Positions 1 through 7,485 are shown, counted from the stretch's first letter. The stretch: DNA of 64,000 nucleotides from Bradyrhizobium sp. AUGA SZCCT0283 (GCF_018130385.1 NZ_JAFCLU010000005.1:1-64000), one strand, 5' to 3'. Numbers and translations are program-made. Notes: generated by a model from the letters alone, not told the origin.

Positions 1-30
1 CCAGCCAGCATGGTGAATCAGAAGCCCGCT

Positions 31-49
31 GATTTGGGAATCCCAAATC
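31..49. repeat. 19-bp perfect palindrome centred on a GANTC site
   Basis: GATTTGGGA and TCCCAAATC form two perfect 9-bp arms around a single A. The centre reads GAATC, a GANTC site of the type methylated by CcrM in alphaproteobacteria. It lies past the 3' end of the toxin gene, so it could be an operator for a gene outside the window or a weak hairpin. No T run follows. I see no gene in the first 98 bases. Confidence 0.45.
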
Positions 50-98
50 GATTCAACCTAACCCCATCCCGCTTTAGAACGGTCGAACCATCAACGAT

Positions 99-629
99 TC
101 ATGAGGGGCCTCGAGATGAAGAGCCAGAAGCAGAGGTGATCGATGCCGCGATGTCGGCAAGAGACCTGAGCAAGATCAGCGGATCATCTTTCGAAGGAAT
201 AAAGCCACGCCGCGTCCAAAAATTCGCGGCCTTGACGTCGACGGCATTGGCGATGAGTGCGCGCCCGCCAATCAGGCTGGCCGCAGTTACACAACGTTGC
301 AGTGCGTGCTTAAGCAGTCCGGTGCCAATTCCTTTTCCGCCATAGTTCTGATCTGCCGCAAGCTGGCCCAACAACAGGCAAGGAACGGGATTAGGCGGCT
401 GACCGGTGCGGATCGATCGCGGCCGCGTTCCAGGAAGAACAACCGTAGGTGCGAGGCCGTAATAGCCAAGGACCCGATTGGCTTGATGAACGACCATGAC
501 GGCCGTGAAACCCTTCTCCTGATTGGAGAGCGCGCGTGTTTTCAGCCATCGATCCAGAGACGGCTTGCCACAGGAGAACCCAGAGACGTCGTGAGCCGCT
601 GTAAGTGGCTCTGGCTCGGAAATTGCCAC
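99..629 (-). CDS. GNAT acetyltransferase, TacT-like toxin of a type II toxin-antitoxin pair
   Basis: A 176-residue GNAT-fold protein. The acetyl-CoA binding motif is QNYGGKGIG at residues 94-102, and the C-terminal half follows the TacT/KacT/AtaT pattern ending in SLADI. Family members acetylate the amino group of aminoacyl-tRNAs and stop translation. It starts with GTG, 3 bases after the stop of the DUF1778 gene, the usual antitoxin-toxin order. The family's catalytic FY motif (Tyr140 in TacT) aligns with F137-W138 here, so the canonical Tyr is replaced by Trp. It could be a less active or differently acting toxin, but the gene pair makes a toxin role likely. Confidence 0.85.
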   Translation of the reverse strand: MAISEPEPLTAAHDVSGFSCGKPSLDRWLKTRALSNQEKGFTAVMVVHQANRVLGYYGLAPTVVLPGTRPRSIRTGQPPNPVPCLLLGQLAADQNYGGKGIGTGLLKHALQRCVTAASLIGGRALIANAVDVKAANFWTRRGFIPSKDDPLILLRSLADIAASITSASGSSSRGPS

Positions 630-632
630 CTG

Positions 633-935
633 TCACTTTTCGGCTTTTGCGTCCCTGGATTCCCATGGAGCGGTGCGTCGAAAGAGTTCGACCATTTCAG
701 GTACCGGGCGCCCGGGTTGCGAAAGCACTTCAATAAAGGCCTTGAAGCCGGCCGGACTCATGCGGATGGGCGCCGTTTCCATCAGAACATCTTCCGCCGC
801 GCGTACCGCAGCCTCGCGCACGAAATCGGTGCGCGAACGGCCGCGCAAGCTGGCCGCACGATCGATAATGGCGATGTCAGTTTCGGGCAGCCGCATCGAT
901 AGCGGATGCTCTTTTCGTTTTATGACGCGCGGCAT
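633..935 (-). CDS. DUF1778 (TacA-like) ribbon-helix-helix antitoxin
   Basis: A 100-residue protein. The start chosen is MPRVIKRKEH, which has a clear AGGAG 9 bases upstream; a longer frame to 1004 has no such site. Residues about 12-50 form the ribbon-helix-helix DNA-binding part (LSMRLPETDIAIIDRAA). The C-terminal tail after about residue 52 is the region that wraps and neutralises the GNAT toxin in this family. It is co-transcribed with the toxin immediately downstream. Antitoxins of this family repress their own promoter, so operators are expected between 936 and 1044. Confidence 0.85.
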   Translation of the reverse strand: MPRVIKRKEHPLSMRLPETDIAIIDRAASLRGRSRTDFVREAAVRAAEDVLMETAPIRMSPAGFKAFIEVLSQPGRPVPEMVELFRRTAPWESRDAKAEK

Positions 936-1011
936 TCGGGATCTCCTGCGGCAGAAATCGACCGATATTTCGGTGTAGTGCATTTTGCAATACGAACCTT
1001 TCAAGTTGCCA

Positions 1012-1034
1012 AACAGATATGTTCATGATCTGTT
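1012..1034. promoter_or_regulatory. Inverted repeat in the divergent promoter of the toxin-antitoxin pair and the 2H phosphoesterase
   Basis: AACAGAT and ATCTGTT are perfect 7-bp arms separated by 9 bases. The site lies between the divergent antitoxin (start 935) and the phosphoesterase gene (start 1045) and overlaps the LexA-like box. A candidate operator for the antitoxin-toxin complex. Confidence 0.35.
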
Positions 1035-1035
1035 C
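1021..1035 (+). promoter_or_regulatory. Candidate LexA (SOS) box GTTC-N7-GTTC
   Basis: GTTC, seven bases, GTTC matches the alphaproteobacterial LexA consensus exactly. It ends 9 bases before the ATG of the 2H phosphoesterase gene. Only eight bases are specified, so about two chance matches are expected in 64 kb over both strands. The position in a divergent promoter is what makes it worth noting. Confidence 0.35.
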
Positions 1036-1044
1036 TAGTCTACC

Positions 1045-1587
1045 ATGGACAAGTTTGCAAGCCGTAGTAGTGCCCGATTATTCCTCGCGGCCGTTCCCGA
1101 TGCAGGCACAGCAGAGCGAATTCACCAATTGGCTGGCGTGCTCAAACGCGCGCATCATTTTGACGGCAAGCTCATCGCACCAGAGCGGCTGCACATTTCG
1201 TTGTTCGCTCTCAGCGGGCTGCCTGAGGGCCAGCTTTGCGCCGCGTGGGAGGCGGCCATGGATGTGCGAACCGAGCCGTTCGAGGTCTCGTTCGATCGCA
1301 CGGCAAGCTTTCGGGGGCGGCCGGGCAATCGCCCGTTCGTCCTTGTCGGAGAGAAAGGATTGCGCCTGCTGCAGTCCTTTCGGCAAATGCTCGGCGCGGC
1401 AATGACGCGAAGAGGGTTGAGGCAGCTGGCCAACACGAATTTCACGCCACATGTCACGTTGTTGTATGACGCGCGTAGCGTAGACGAGTATCCAATCGAA
1501 CCGATTGGCTGGACGGTTACGGCGTTCGTACTCGTCCGCAGCTTGAATGGCCACGAACACCTCGTACGGTGGCCTCTGTGGGTATGA
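1045..1587 (+). CDS. thpR: 2H phosphoesterase, RNA 2',3'-cyclic phosphodiesterase (ThpR/LigT family)
   Basis: 180 residues, normal for the family. Two catalytic H-x-[ST]-x motifs are visible: HISL at 50-53 and HVTL at 136-139. These define the 2H superfamily, which opens 2',3'-cyclic phosphates and can join 2'-5' RNA ends. The N-terminal strand RLFLAAVPD is typical. It is divergent from the toxin-antitoxin pair and has no strong Shine-Dalgarno before this ATG. Its cellular substrate cannot be told from sequence. Confidence 0.85.
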   Translation: MDKFASRSSARLFLAAVPDAGTAERIHQLAGVLKRAHHFDGKLIAPERLHISLFALSGLPEGQLCAAWEAAMDVRTEPFEVSFDRTASFRGRPGNRPFVLVGEKGLRLLQSFRQMLGAAMTRRGLRQLANTNFTPHVTLLYDARSVDEYPIEPIGWTVTAFVLVRSLNGHEHLVRWPLWV

Positions 1588-1629
1588 CGGGTAATTGGCG
1601 GAGTTTTCCGGCGGACATTCCGCGACCTA

Positions 1630-2265
1630 TTATTTCGTCATAGTGAGCCGCTGCATCATCTCTTCGATCGAATTGAACAGATGCGTTGGTCCCGCCGCCT
1701 GCAGCGCGCTCGGAAGTGCGTAACCCCAGGCGACCGCGCCCGAATCCATGCCGGCGACTTTCGCAGCTTCGATATCGCGGATCTCGTCGCCGATGCAGAT
1801 CGTCTCCGCGGGCTTCGTTCCGAGCTGTCGCGCGACGCGTCGAAACTTCCAGTGCTTGCCGAACAACGCAGCGCCGCAGTCGAAGCGGGTGATCAGGCTG
1901 GTGGCGGGTCCGAGCACTTGCCGGACGGATGCTTCGCTGTCGGAACTGACGATGGCGGTCTTGATGCCGAGGTGTTGCAGGGCGGTCAGCATTGCAGGGA
2001 TGCCAGAGAACAGCGATATCTCGCTCGCGGCGGCGAGTTTGCGCTTTCGCATGTCGCTGACGATGGTCGGCAGTTGCCACATGGATACGTTGAGCCGCGC
2101 CATGATTTCGCGCGCGGGCATTCCGCGCAGCCCTTCCATCTCGTCGTCGCGGACGGGCGCAAGATCGAACCGCGTGATCATGTCCTGGAAGGAGGCACGA
2201 AACCAGGGAAGCGAGTCGGCCAGTGTGCCGTCGAAGTCGAAGATGGCGAGGCGATAGCGGGTCAC
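1630..2265 (-). CDS. HAD-superfamily hydrolase, phosphoglycolate phosphatase-like
   Basis: 211 residues with all HAD motifs: DFDGT (nucleophile D10, acid D12) near the N terminus, VSSDS around 106-110, a Lys near 138, and IGDEIRD near 158-164. The helical cap between motifs I and II makes it subclass IA, like phosphoglycolate phosphatase and beta-phosphoglucomutase. The substrate is unknown; a general small-molecule phosphatase is the safest call. It is transcribed in the same direction as the SDR gene ending 21 bases upstream. Confidence 0.8.
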   Translation of the reverse strand: MTRYRLAIFDFDGTLADSLPWFRASFQDMITRFDLAPVRDDEMEGLRGMPAREIMARLNVSMWQLPTIVSDMRKRKLAAASEISLFSGIPAMLTALQHLGIKTAIVSSDSEASVRQVLGPATSLITRFDCGAALFGKHWKFRRVARQLGTKPAETICIGDEIRDIEAAKVAGMDSGAVAWGYALPSALQAAGPTHLFNSIEEMMQRLTMTK

Positions 2266-2286
2266 GGGAAATCAGCCTTCAGCGGG

Positions 2287-3159
2287 TCACGTGTCATCGC
2301 CGCCGAAATAGGCCGGCTTGCCCGTGGTCCAGGTTTCGCCCCACAGCTGACCACCGCCGTCGACTGTCAGCGTCTCACCGGTCACGAATTTCGCCGATGG
2401 TCCGGCGAGGAAGACGCTGGCCTCGGCGACGTCCCAGGGCGAGCCTGTGCGCATCATCGGGTTCGAGCGCGGGTAGGCCGCGCGTGCCTCGGGCGTATAG
2501 ACGTTCCAGCCTTCGGTTTCGATCGCGCCGGGCGCCACGCAGTTCACCCGAATGTTAAGCGGCGCCCATTCGACCGCGACGGCGCGCGAGAGCCCGATCA
2601 CGCCGCTTCGCGCGGCGATGGTGTGGGCAATGCCGTACAGGCCGTGTGTCGTCACGACCACGATGTTGACGATGCTGCCGGGATGCTTGCGGTCGCGCCA
2701 GTGCTGCGCGGCAGCCTGCATCATGTACCAGGTGCCGTTCAGGTTGGTGTTGATGACGGCGTTCCAGCCCTTCACCGAAAAATCGATCGCAGCCTGCGGG
2801 AACTGTCCGCCGGCGCTGTTGATGAGACTGTCGACGCGGCCATGCGCGGCCCAGATCGTGTCGAACAGGGCGTTGACCGCATCGGGCTCCTTGATGTCGG
2901 CTGTATGCGCGGAGGCCTTGAGACCGCGGCCCGCCAATTGGGCCACCAGCGCGTCGAGCTTGCCTCCATCGCGCCCGACCACGGCGACATATGCGCCCAG
3001 CCGCGCGAACAGCCAGGTGATCGCCCGCCCGATCCCGCCGGCGCCGCCCGTTACGACGACGACCTGATCCTTACATGCATCGGCCGCGAACATGGTCGGG
3101 TGAGCCGCAAGCTCCTCATCAGTGAGGCCGAGCTTCGCCGGAGACGGTTGATCGGTCAT
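2287..3159 (-). CDS. SDR family oxidoreductase lacking the canonical YxxxK pair
   Basis: 290 residues with a Rossmann NAD(P) motif TGGAGGIG near 37-44 and NSAGG in place of NAG. The stretch GQFPQAAIDF, TNLNGTWYMM and the C-terminal VTGETLTVDGG resemble the citronellol-catabolism (AtuG-like) and 2,4-dienoyl-CoA-reductase-like SDRs. Where most SDRs have YxxxK, this protein reads HTIAARSG, so Tyr and Lys are not in their usual places. That pattern is shared by some dienoyl-CoA-reductase-like branches. The substrate is uncertain. Confidence 0.75.
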   Translation of the reverse strand: MTDQPSPAKLGLTDEELAAHPTMFAADACKDQVVVVTGGAGGIGRAITWLFARLGAYVAVVGRDGGKLDALVAQLAGRGLKASAHTADIKEPDAVNALFDTIWAAHGRVDSLINSAGGQFPQAAIDFSVKGWNAVINTNLNGTWYMMQAAAQHWRDRKHPGSIVNIVVVTTHGLYGIAHTIAARSGVIGLSRAVAVEWAPLNIRVNCVAPGAIETEGWNVYTPEARAAYPRSNPMMRTGSPWDVAEASVFLAGPSAKFVTGETLTVDGGGQLWGETWTTGKPAYFGGDDT

Positions 3160-3237
3160 GAACGGCGCGGGCCCTTGTTATATGCGGCATCAGCCGTACA
3201 TTAGCCGCGCAACAATAACCATGCAAAACGAGTTTCG

Positions 3238-3942
3238 ATGCCCGATCTCTCCACCTTCCCGATCACCAAACGCTGGCCCGCCAAACATCCCGACCGCCTT
3301 CAGCTTTATTCGCTACCGACGCCGAACGGCGTCAAGGTCTCGATCATGCTGGAAGAGATCGCCTTGCCCTACGAGGTGCATCTCGTCGACTTCAACAAGG
3401 ACGATCAGAAGACACCGGAATTCCTGTCGCTGAATCCGAACGGCAAGATCCCGGCTATTCTCGATCCGGACGGGCCCGGCGGCAAGCCGCTGCCGCTGTT
3501 CGAGTCCGGGGCGATCCTGCAGTACCTCGCCGAGAAGACCGGCAAGCTTCTGTCAGCCGACCCGGCGCGGCGATACCAGACCATCCAGTGGCTGCATTTC
3601 CAGATGGGCGGGATCGGACCGATGTTCGGGCAGGTCGGCTTCTTCCACAAATTCGCCGGCAAGGAGTATGCCGACAAGCGGCCGCTCGAGCGCTATGTCG
3701 CCGAGTCGAAGCGCCTGCTGGATGTGGTGGAGACGCGGCTTGCCGGACGGCAATGGATCATGGACGAGGAATACACCATCGCCGACATTGCCATGCTCGG
3801 TTGGGTGCGCAACCTGATCGGCTTCTACGGTGCGCGCGATCTCGTCGCATTCGATACGCTGAAGCAGGTGCCGGCATGGCTGGAACGCGGGCTCGCCCGG
3901 CCGGCGGTGCAGCGCGGGCTCGATATACCGAAGCGGCCCTAG
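3238..3942 (+). CDS. Glutathione S-transferase family protein, YghU/YfcG-like
   Basis: 234 residues. The thioredoxin-fold N-terminal domain carries TPNGVKVSIMLEE, the TPN-G signature of Nu-class proteins such as YghU and YfcG, which reduce disulfides using glutathione. The LNPNGKIPAI cis-Pro region and FESGAILQYL glutathione-binding segment follow, then an all-helical C-terminal domain with the conserved YTIADIAM. It is convergent with the DsbB-like gene and the two stop codons overlap in CTAG (3939-3942). A role in thiol redox would fit its neighbours. Confidence 0.85.
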   Translation: MPDLSTFPITKRWPAKHPDRLQLYSLPTPNGVKVSIMLEEIALPYEVHLVDFNKDDQKTPEFLSLNPNGKIPAILDPDGPGGKPLPLFESGAILQYLAEKTGKLLSADPARRYQTIQWLHFQMGGIGPMFGQVGFFHKFAGKEYADKRPLERYVAESKRLLDVVETRLAGRQWIMDEEYTIADIAMLGWVRNLIGFYGARDLVAFDTLKQVPAWLERGLARPAVQRGLDIPKRP

Positions 3943-4496
3943 GCGGCGTGCTTGAGCAGCTCGTAAATAAGAGGATTGTCGGCGCAGGCGCCGAAGCCGC
4001 ATTCGAGCAGCGTCGTCACCACGTTGGCCGCCGTGAGCGCGATCACCAGCCACACCGCGGTTTGCGCGAAGGCGCCGCCGGCGGCCGGCAGCACGTCGCG
4101 GTCCTCCTCGAACTGGCGGTCGAACAGCAGGATCGCAGCAAGCAGGACGATGGCGGCAATGAAGCCGAACAGCGCCCACGTGTAATAGTGATAGCCGAGC
4201 AGCGCCGAACCATAGCCGGCGTCGCCGGGCATGATATGCAGCAGCACCTGCCGGGTCGACGCGACCGCGCCTGCGACCGCCGCCAGCAGCGACACCGCAT
4301 AGTGGCTGGGGCGCGGTCCGAAGCGGATATTGAGGATCGGCCCGACGGCCAGCGCCGCGAACAGGATGCGCTGCAGCAGGCAGAGCGGGCAGGGCAGTTC
4401 TTGAAGGATGAACTGCGCCGCATAGGCCGCCGCCAGCACCAGCGCCACCGCGTAGAGGCTGAGTGCGTTCAGCGTGATGGCGCGCATCTGGGTCAT
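3939..4496 (-). CDS. DsbB-like disulfide bond formation membrane protein with a displaced second Cys pair
   Basis: 185 residues with about five hydrophobic segments. C36-P-L-C39 followed by LLQR is the DsbB quinone-proximal CxxC motif. In classical DsbB the second Cys pair lies in the loop between segments 3 and 4. Here the only other cysteines are C166 and C171, after the last membrane segment. The gene lies 7 bases after a small membrane protein gene on the same strand. It probably reoxidises a periplasmic thiol oxidase or a related partner. Confidence 0.8.
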   Translation of the reverse strand: MTQMRAITLNALSLYAVALVLAAAYAAQFILQELPCPLCLLQRILFAALAVGPILNIRFGPRPSHYAVSLLAAVAGAVASTRQVLLHIMPGDAGYGSALLGYHYYTWALFGFIAAIVLLAAILLFDRQFEEDRDVLPAAGGAFAQTAVWLVIALTAANVVTTLLECGFGACADNPLIYELLKHAA

Positions 4497-4503
4497 GCGT
4501 CCC

Positions 4504-4662
4504 TCAGAACGACAGTTTCAGCGTGTCGGTCGCATGGTGCAAATAGGTGGCGACGCACCCGATCAGGACGGCCCCAAATAGCCCCAGCGCCAGTGGACGT
4601 TGACCGCGCCAGGCGATCAGCATCACGATGGCCGTGCCCAGAAACAATATGGTGAATTCCAT
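4504..4662 (-). CDS. Small membrane protein (DUF5993-like) upstream of the DsbB-like gene
   Basis: 52 residues if it starts at MEFTILFLGT; the frame is open further upstream, but that part lacks protein character. Two hydrophobic segments (about 3-17 and 25-42) are joined by WRGQRP. Small proteins of this kind recur next to DsbB-like genes in Bradyrhizobium and are named DUF5993, which I infer from context and shape. The 7-base gap to the DsbB-like gene suggests co-transcription and a joint function. Confidence 0.6.
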   Translation of the reverse strand: MEFTILFLGTAIVMLIAWRGQRPLALGLFGAVLIGCVATYLHHATDTLKLSF

Positions 4663-4771
4663 CGGCTGGTTCCGGCGGAGAAGGATGCGCCAGTCTATGA
4701 TAGATTCGCCGATCTGCTTAACTCTAATCCGGTCCGACGGGACCAATAACGCCATTCCGGAATGCAACGAA

Positions 4772-5143
4772 ATGCCCATCACCATCTACGGCATCAAGAA
4801 CTGCGACACCATGAAGAAGGCGCGCGCCTGGCTCGACGATCACGGCGTGGCTTACGACTTTCACGACTACAAGCTTGCCGGCATCGCCAAGGACAAGCTC
4901 AAGCAATGGTCCGACGAGCTCGGCTGGGAAACGCTGCTCAACCGCGCGGGCACGACATTCAAGAAGCTGCCGGACAGCGACAAGGAAGGCCTCAATGAAC
5001 GCAAGGCGCTGGCGCTGATGCTGGCGCAGCCCTCGATGATCAAGCGCCCGGTGCTCGATCTCGGCGGCAAGTTGCTGGTCGGATTCAAGCCGGACGTCTA
5101 CGGCAAGGAAGTGCCGCCCAAATCGCGCGGCCGCAAGGCCTAA
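4772..5143 (+). CDS. ArsC/Spx family thiol reductase, YffB-like
   Basis: 123 residues, the usual length. IYGIKNCDTMKKA carries the single catalytic Cys (C11) of the ArsC/YffB family, followed by LDDHGVAYDFHDYK. The C-terminal part has MIKRPVLD with the conserved RP that binds the anion in ArsC. YffB-type proteins are glutathione-linked reductases of unclear substrate rather than true arsenate reductases. I chose MPITIYG because upstream sequence has no protein character. Its stop overlaps the convergent PAS gene stop. Confidence 0.85.
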   Translation: MPITIYGIKNCDTMKKARAWLDDHGVAYDFHDYKLAGIAKDKLKQWSDELGWETLLNRAGTTFKKLPDSDKEGLNERKALALMLAQPSMIKRPVLDLGGKLLVGFKPDVYGKEVPPKSRGRKA

Positions 5144-5760
5144 TCGAGGTCGATAACTTCGCCGGCGGAATGCGGGCCTGCTTGAGCCGGCACGAAAGTG
5201 CGATCGATGATCGCCCTGACCTGAATCACGGGCTCGGCTTTCGGCCTCAGGCCCATGAGGTTGCTGATCTTGAAGCCGCCTTCAATGCTGATGCTCTTGA
5301 AGGAGCCGACGATCTGCTGGACCGCCTCGCCGCCGCCGAACGGCATCAGCAGCCGTTCATAGGACACCTCCTTGCCGTCGGCGTCCTGCACCGTCGAGAT
5401 CGAATAGGCTGGCCGCCTGTGCCGAAGGCAGGCGCGATACAGGTCGACAACGTTGGCATATCGCTCGGGCCCGACTTTCTCGTCGAGAAAGCGGGGCCGT
5501 TCGGCGGGATCGATGCGTTCGTTGCCGTAGGTGGTAGCCAGCCTGGCGCCTTGATGCGTAATCAGGAAACGTGCGCCGTCGCCCTCGCCGACAGCGTCAT
5601 ATCCCATCATGTCGACCATCTCGTCGTCGATGCGATCGAGGTGAAAATCCCGGAGGAGAGGCATGGGCTCGTGCTTGCCGGCCGCGCGCAGCCATTCGTT
5701 CAGGAGATAGCGCTGCCTGATCGACTTGACTACCGAGGGATCGGCACCCGCGAATTCCAT
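5140..5760 (-). CDS. PAS_5 domain protein, downstream copy of a tandem pair
   Basis: 206 residues, one PAS domain of the PF07310 type found mainly in alphaproteobacteria. It begins VVKSIRQRYLLNEWLR and has the central signature YGNE...FLDEKVGPERYANVVDLYRACLRHRRPAYSI, followed by YERLLMPFGG. No output domain or membrane segment is seen, so it is probably a soluble sensor or adaptor. It is clearly paralogous to the next gene upstream (gap 6 bases). The ligand is unknown. Confidence 0.75.
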   Translation of the reverse strand: MEFAGADPSVVKSIRQRYLLNEWLRAAGKHEPMPLLRDFHLDRIDDEMVDMMGYDAVGEGDGARFLITHQGARLATTYGNERIDPAERPRFLDEKVGPERYANVVDLYRACLRHRRPAYSISTVQDADGKEVSYERLLMPFGGGEAVQQIVGSFKSISIEGGFKISNLMGLRPKAEPVIQVRAIIDRTFVPAQAGPHSAGEVIDLD

Positions 5761-5766
5761 TACGGT

Positions 5767-6369
5767 TTAACCGAATTCCAGGACATCGCCGGACGGAATG
5801 CGGCCCGGCGCGCGATGGAAGAGGTCGCGGTCGATGATGGTGCGCAGCTTCGGCACCGGCAGCTTGTCGTTTCCGCGCATCAGGTTCTTGATCTCGAAGC
5901 CGCCGTCCTCGCTGATGGTCTTCAGCGAAGCGATGATGTGGGTCACGCTGCCGTCATCGGAGAACGGCAGCAACAGCCGCTCATAGGCGACGATTCGCCC
6001 GTAGATGTCATCGATATTGGCGATGGTATAGGCGGGAAGGCGGCGCGCGATGCATTCATAATAGACCGGCATCACGATCGGAGCGAGCCTTGCGCCCAGA
6101 TACTCGTCGAGATAGCGGCCCTTGCCGGTATTCCCATAAGCGGTCGACATCCGCGTCCCGTCGCTCTGGATGGTCAGGCGCGGCGGCTGCGTGCCGGTAT
6201 CGACAGTGTAGAACACCAGGTCAGGAAGTTCGTCCTCGAGCCGCGCCGGCTGGTATTCCGGCATGCGCGGGATCGACTGCTCGCGGGCGTATAGCCGCAG
6301 CCAGGTGTTCAGCAGGTCGCGCTGTTTGATGGATTTGACGACCGACGGTCCGGCGCTTTGAAATTCCAA
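5767..6369 (-). CDS. PAS_5 domain protein, upstream copy of a tandem pair
   Basis: 200 residues, the same architecture as its neighbour. Shared landmarks are GPSVVKSIKQRDLLNTWLR, TAYGN, RYLDEYLG, RRLPAYTIANI and AYERLLLPFSDDG. Conservation runs end to end, so the pair arose by whole-gene duplication, with drift in the region 25-75. It is first in a two-gene minus-strand unit. Function is unknown beyond the PAS fold. Confidence 0.75.
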   Translation of the reverse strand: MEFQSAGPSVVKSIKQRDLLNTWLRLYAREQSIPRMPEYQPARLEDELPDLVFYTVDTGTQPPRLTIQSDGTRMSTAYGNTGKGRYLDEYLGARLAPIVMPVYYECIARRLPAYTIANIDDIYGRIVAYERLLLPFSDDGSVTHIIASLKTISEDGGFEIKNLMRGNDKLPVPKLRTIIDRDLFHRAPGRIPSGDVLEFG

Positions 6370-6714
6370 GGCGGCAATTCCTGACTATCTAAATCGCGTG
6401 ATGATGCGCCGGAGGCAGAAATATTGTGTGAAAGCGCTTGATTGCAGCAGAACACCGTTAACGATGGCTTGCCGGCGCGGAGATCGCGCTGGAGCGCGGA
6501 CGGGCGGGCCAGCCGGGCCGCGCAGTCGGCGCCATTCGACTTATGGCGCAATCCGGAACCGGCACGCGTTTTCCCCGTGGCAGCTTTCCACCTTGCCTAA
6601 CCCATGCCGTTGACGGCATATTCCGGCCCGGAGGCGGCGGGCTCGGACGGTTTTCCAGGACGTCAGAGCCTGCCCGAGCAGGGAAAAATTGGCCGCGCGC
6701 GAGCGGACAGGCTG
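6370..6714. other. Intergenic region between the PAS pair and the transporter operon
   Basis: About 345 bases of divergent promoter region. The first 70 bases are relatively AT-rich and would serve the PAS genes. A short palindrome lies at 6604-6619. An open frame runs into livG from 6604 but lacks protein character before about 6715. No RNA gene is recognised. Confidence 0.4.
6604..6619. promoter_or_regulatory. Short perfect inverted repeat upstream of livG
   Basis: ATGCCGT and ACGGCAT are perfect 7-bp arms around TG, about 95-110 bases before the livG start. It is a candidate operator or 5' leader hairpin for the transporter operon. Confidence 0.3.
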
Positions 6715-7485
6715 ATGGGGGAAATTTGTTTGGCTGATGAGTTCATTCTCGAAACCCACGGATTAACCAAGGAATTTGCGGGTTTCTTCGCCGTTCGTGA
6801 TGTCGCCCTCAAGGTGCGCCGCGGCAGCATTCATGCGCTGATCGGGCCAAACGGCGCCGGCAAGACGACATGCTTCAACCTGCTGACCAAGTTCTTGAGG
6901 CCGTCGGCGGGCCAGATCCTGTACAAGGGACAGGATATCACCGCGATGGCGCCGGCCGATGTGGCGCGTCTCGGGCTGGTGCGTTCCTTCCAGATTTCGG
7001 CGGTATTTCCGCATCTGACGGCGCTGGAGAATGTCCGCGTCGCCCTGCAACGCCAGCACGGTTCTTCGTTCGATTTCTGGCGTTCCAAGAGCGTGCTCGA
7101 CCGCTTCAATGGCCGGGCGCATGAGCTTCTCAACGATGTGGGCCTGAGCGAGTTTGCCAACACGCCGGCGGTCGAGATGCCCTACGGCCGCAAGCGCGCG
7201 CTCGAAATTGCGACGACGCTGGCGCTCGACCCCGAGATGATGCTGCTCGACGAGCCGATGGCCGGCATGGGTCATGAAGACATCGACAAGATCGCTGCGC
7301 TGATCAAGCGCATTTCGGCGAAGTACACCATTCTGATGGTCGAGCATAATCTCTCCGTGGTCGCCAACCTGTCCGACATCATCACGGTGCTGACGCGCGG
7401 GCAGGTGCTGGCCGAAGGCAATTATGCTGAGCTGTCCAAGGACGAGCGCGTCAAGGAAGCCTATCTGGGGGCCGGTCATGCCTGA
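6715..7485 (+). CDS. livG: HAAT-family ABC transporter ATP-binding protein (LivG-like)
   Basis: About 256 residues. Walker A GPNGAGKTT is at 44-52, the signature region is MPYGRKRALEIA (LivG proteins commonly have PYG-x-x-R instead of LSGGQ), and Walker B is MMLLDEPMAGMG. The start is ambiguous: ATG 6715, or TTG 6730, which has GGGGGAA six bases before it. It overlaps livF by 8 bases. It is the first gene of a five-gene operon in the unusual order ATPase, ATPase, binding protein, permease, permease. It energises import of a branched-chain amino acid, amide or similar solute. Confidence 0.9.
   Translation: MGEICLADEFILETHGLTKEFAGFFAVRDVALKVRRGSIHALIGPNGAGKTTCFNLLTKFLRPSAGQILYKGQDITAMAPADVARLGLVRSFQISAVFPHLTALENVRVALQRQHGSSFDFWRSKSVLDRFNGRAHELLNDVGLSEFANTPAVEMPYGRKRALEIATTLALDPEMMLLDEPMAGMGHEDIDKIAALIKRISAKYTILMVEHNLSVVANLSDIITVLTRGQVLAEGNYAELSKDERVKEAYLGAGHA

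Noticed and set aside
1681..3204. A 507-codon plus-strand open frame
   Set aside because: It is antisense to the HAD and SDR genes, has the Arg/Gly/Asp/His composition of high-GC shadow frames, and carries no motif.
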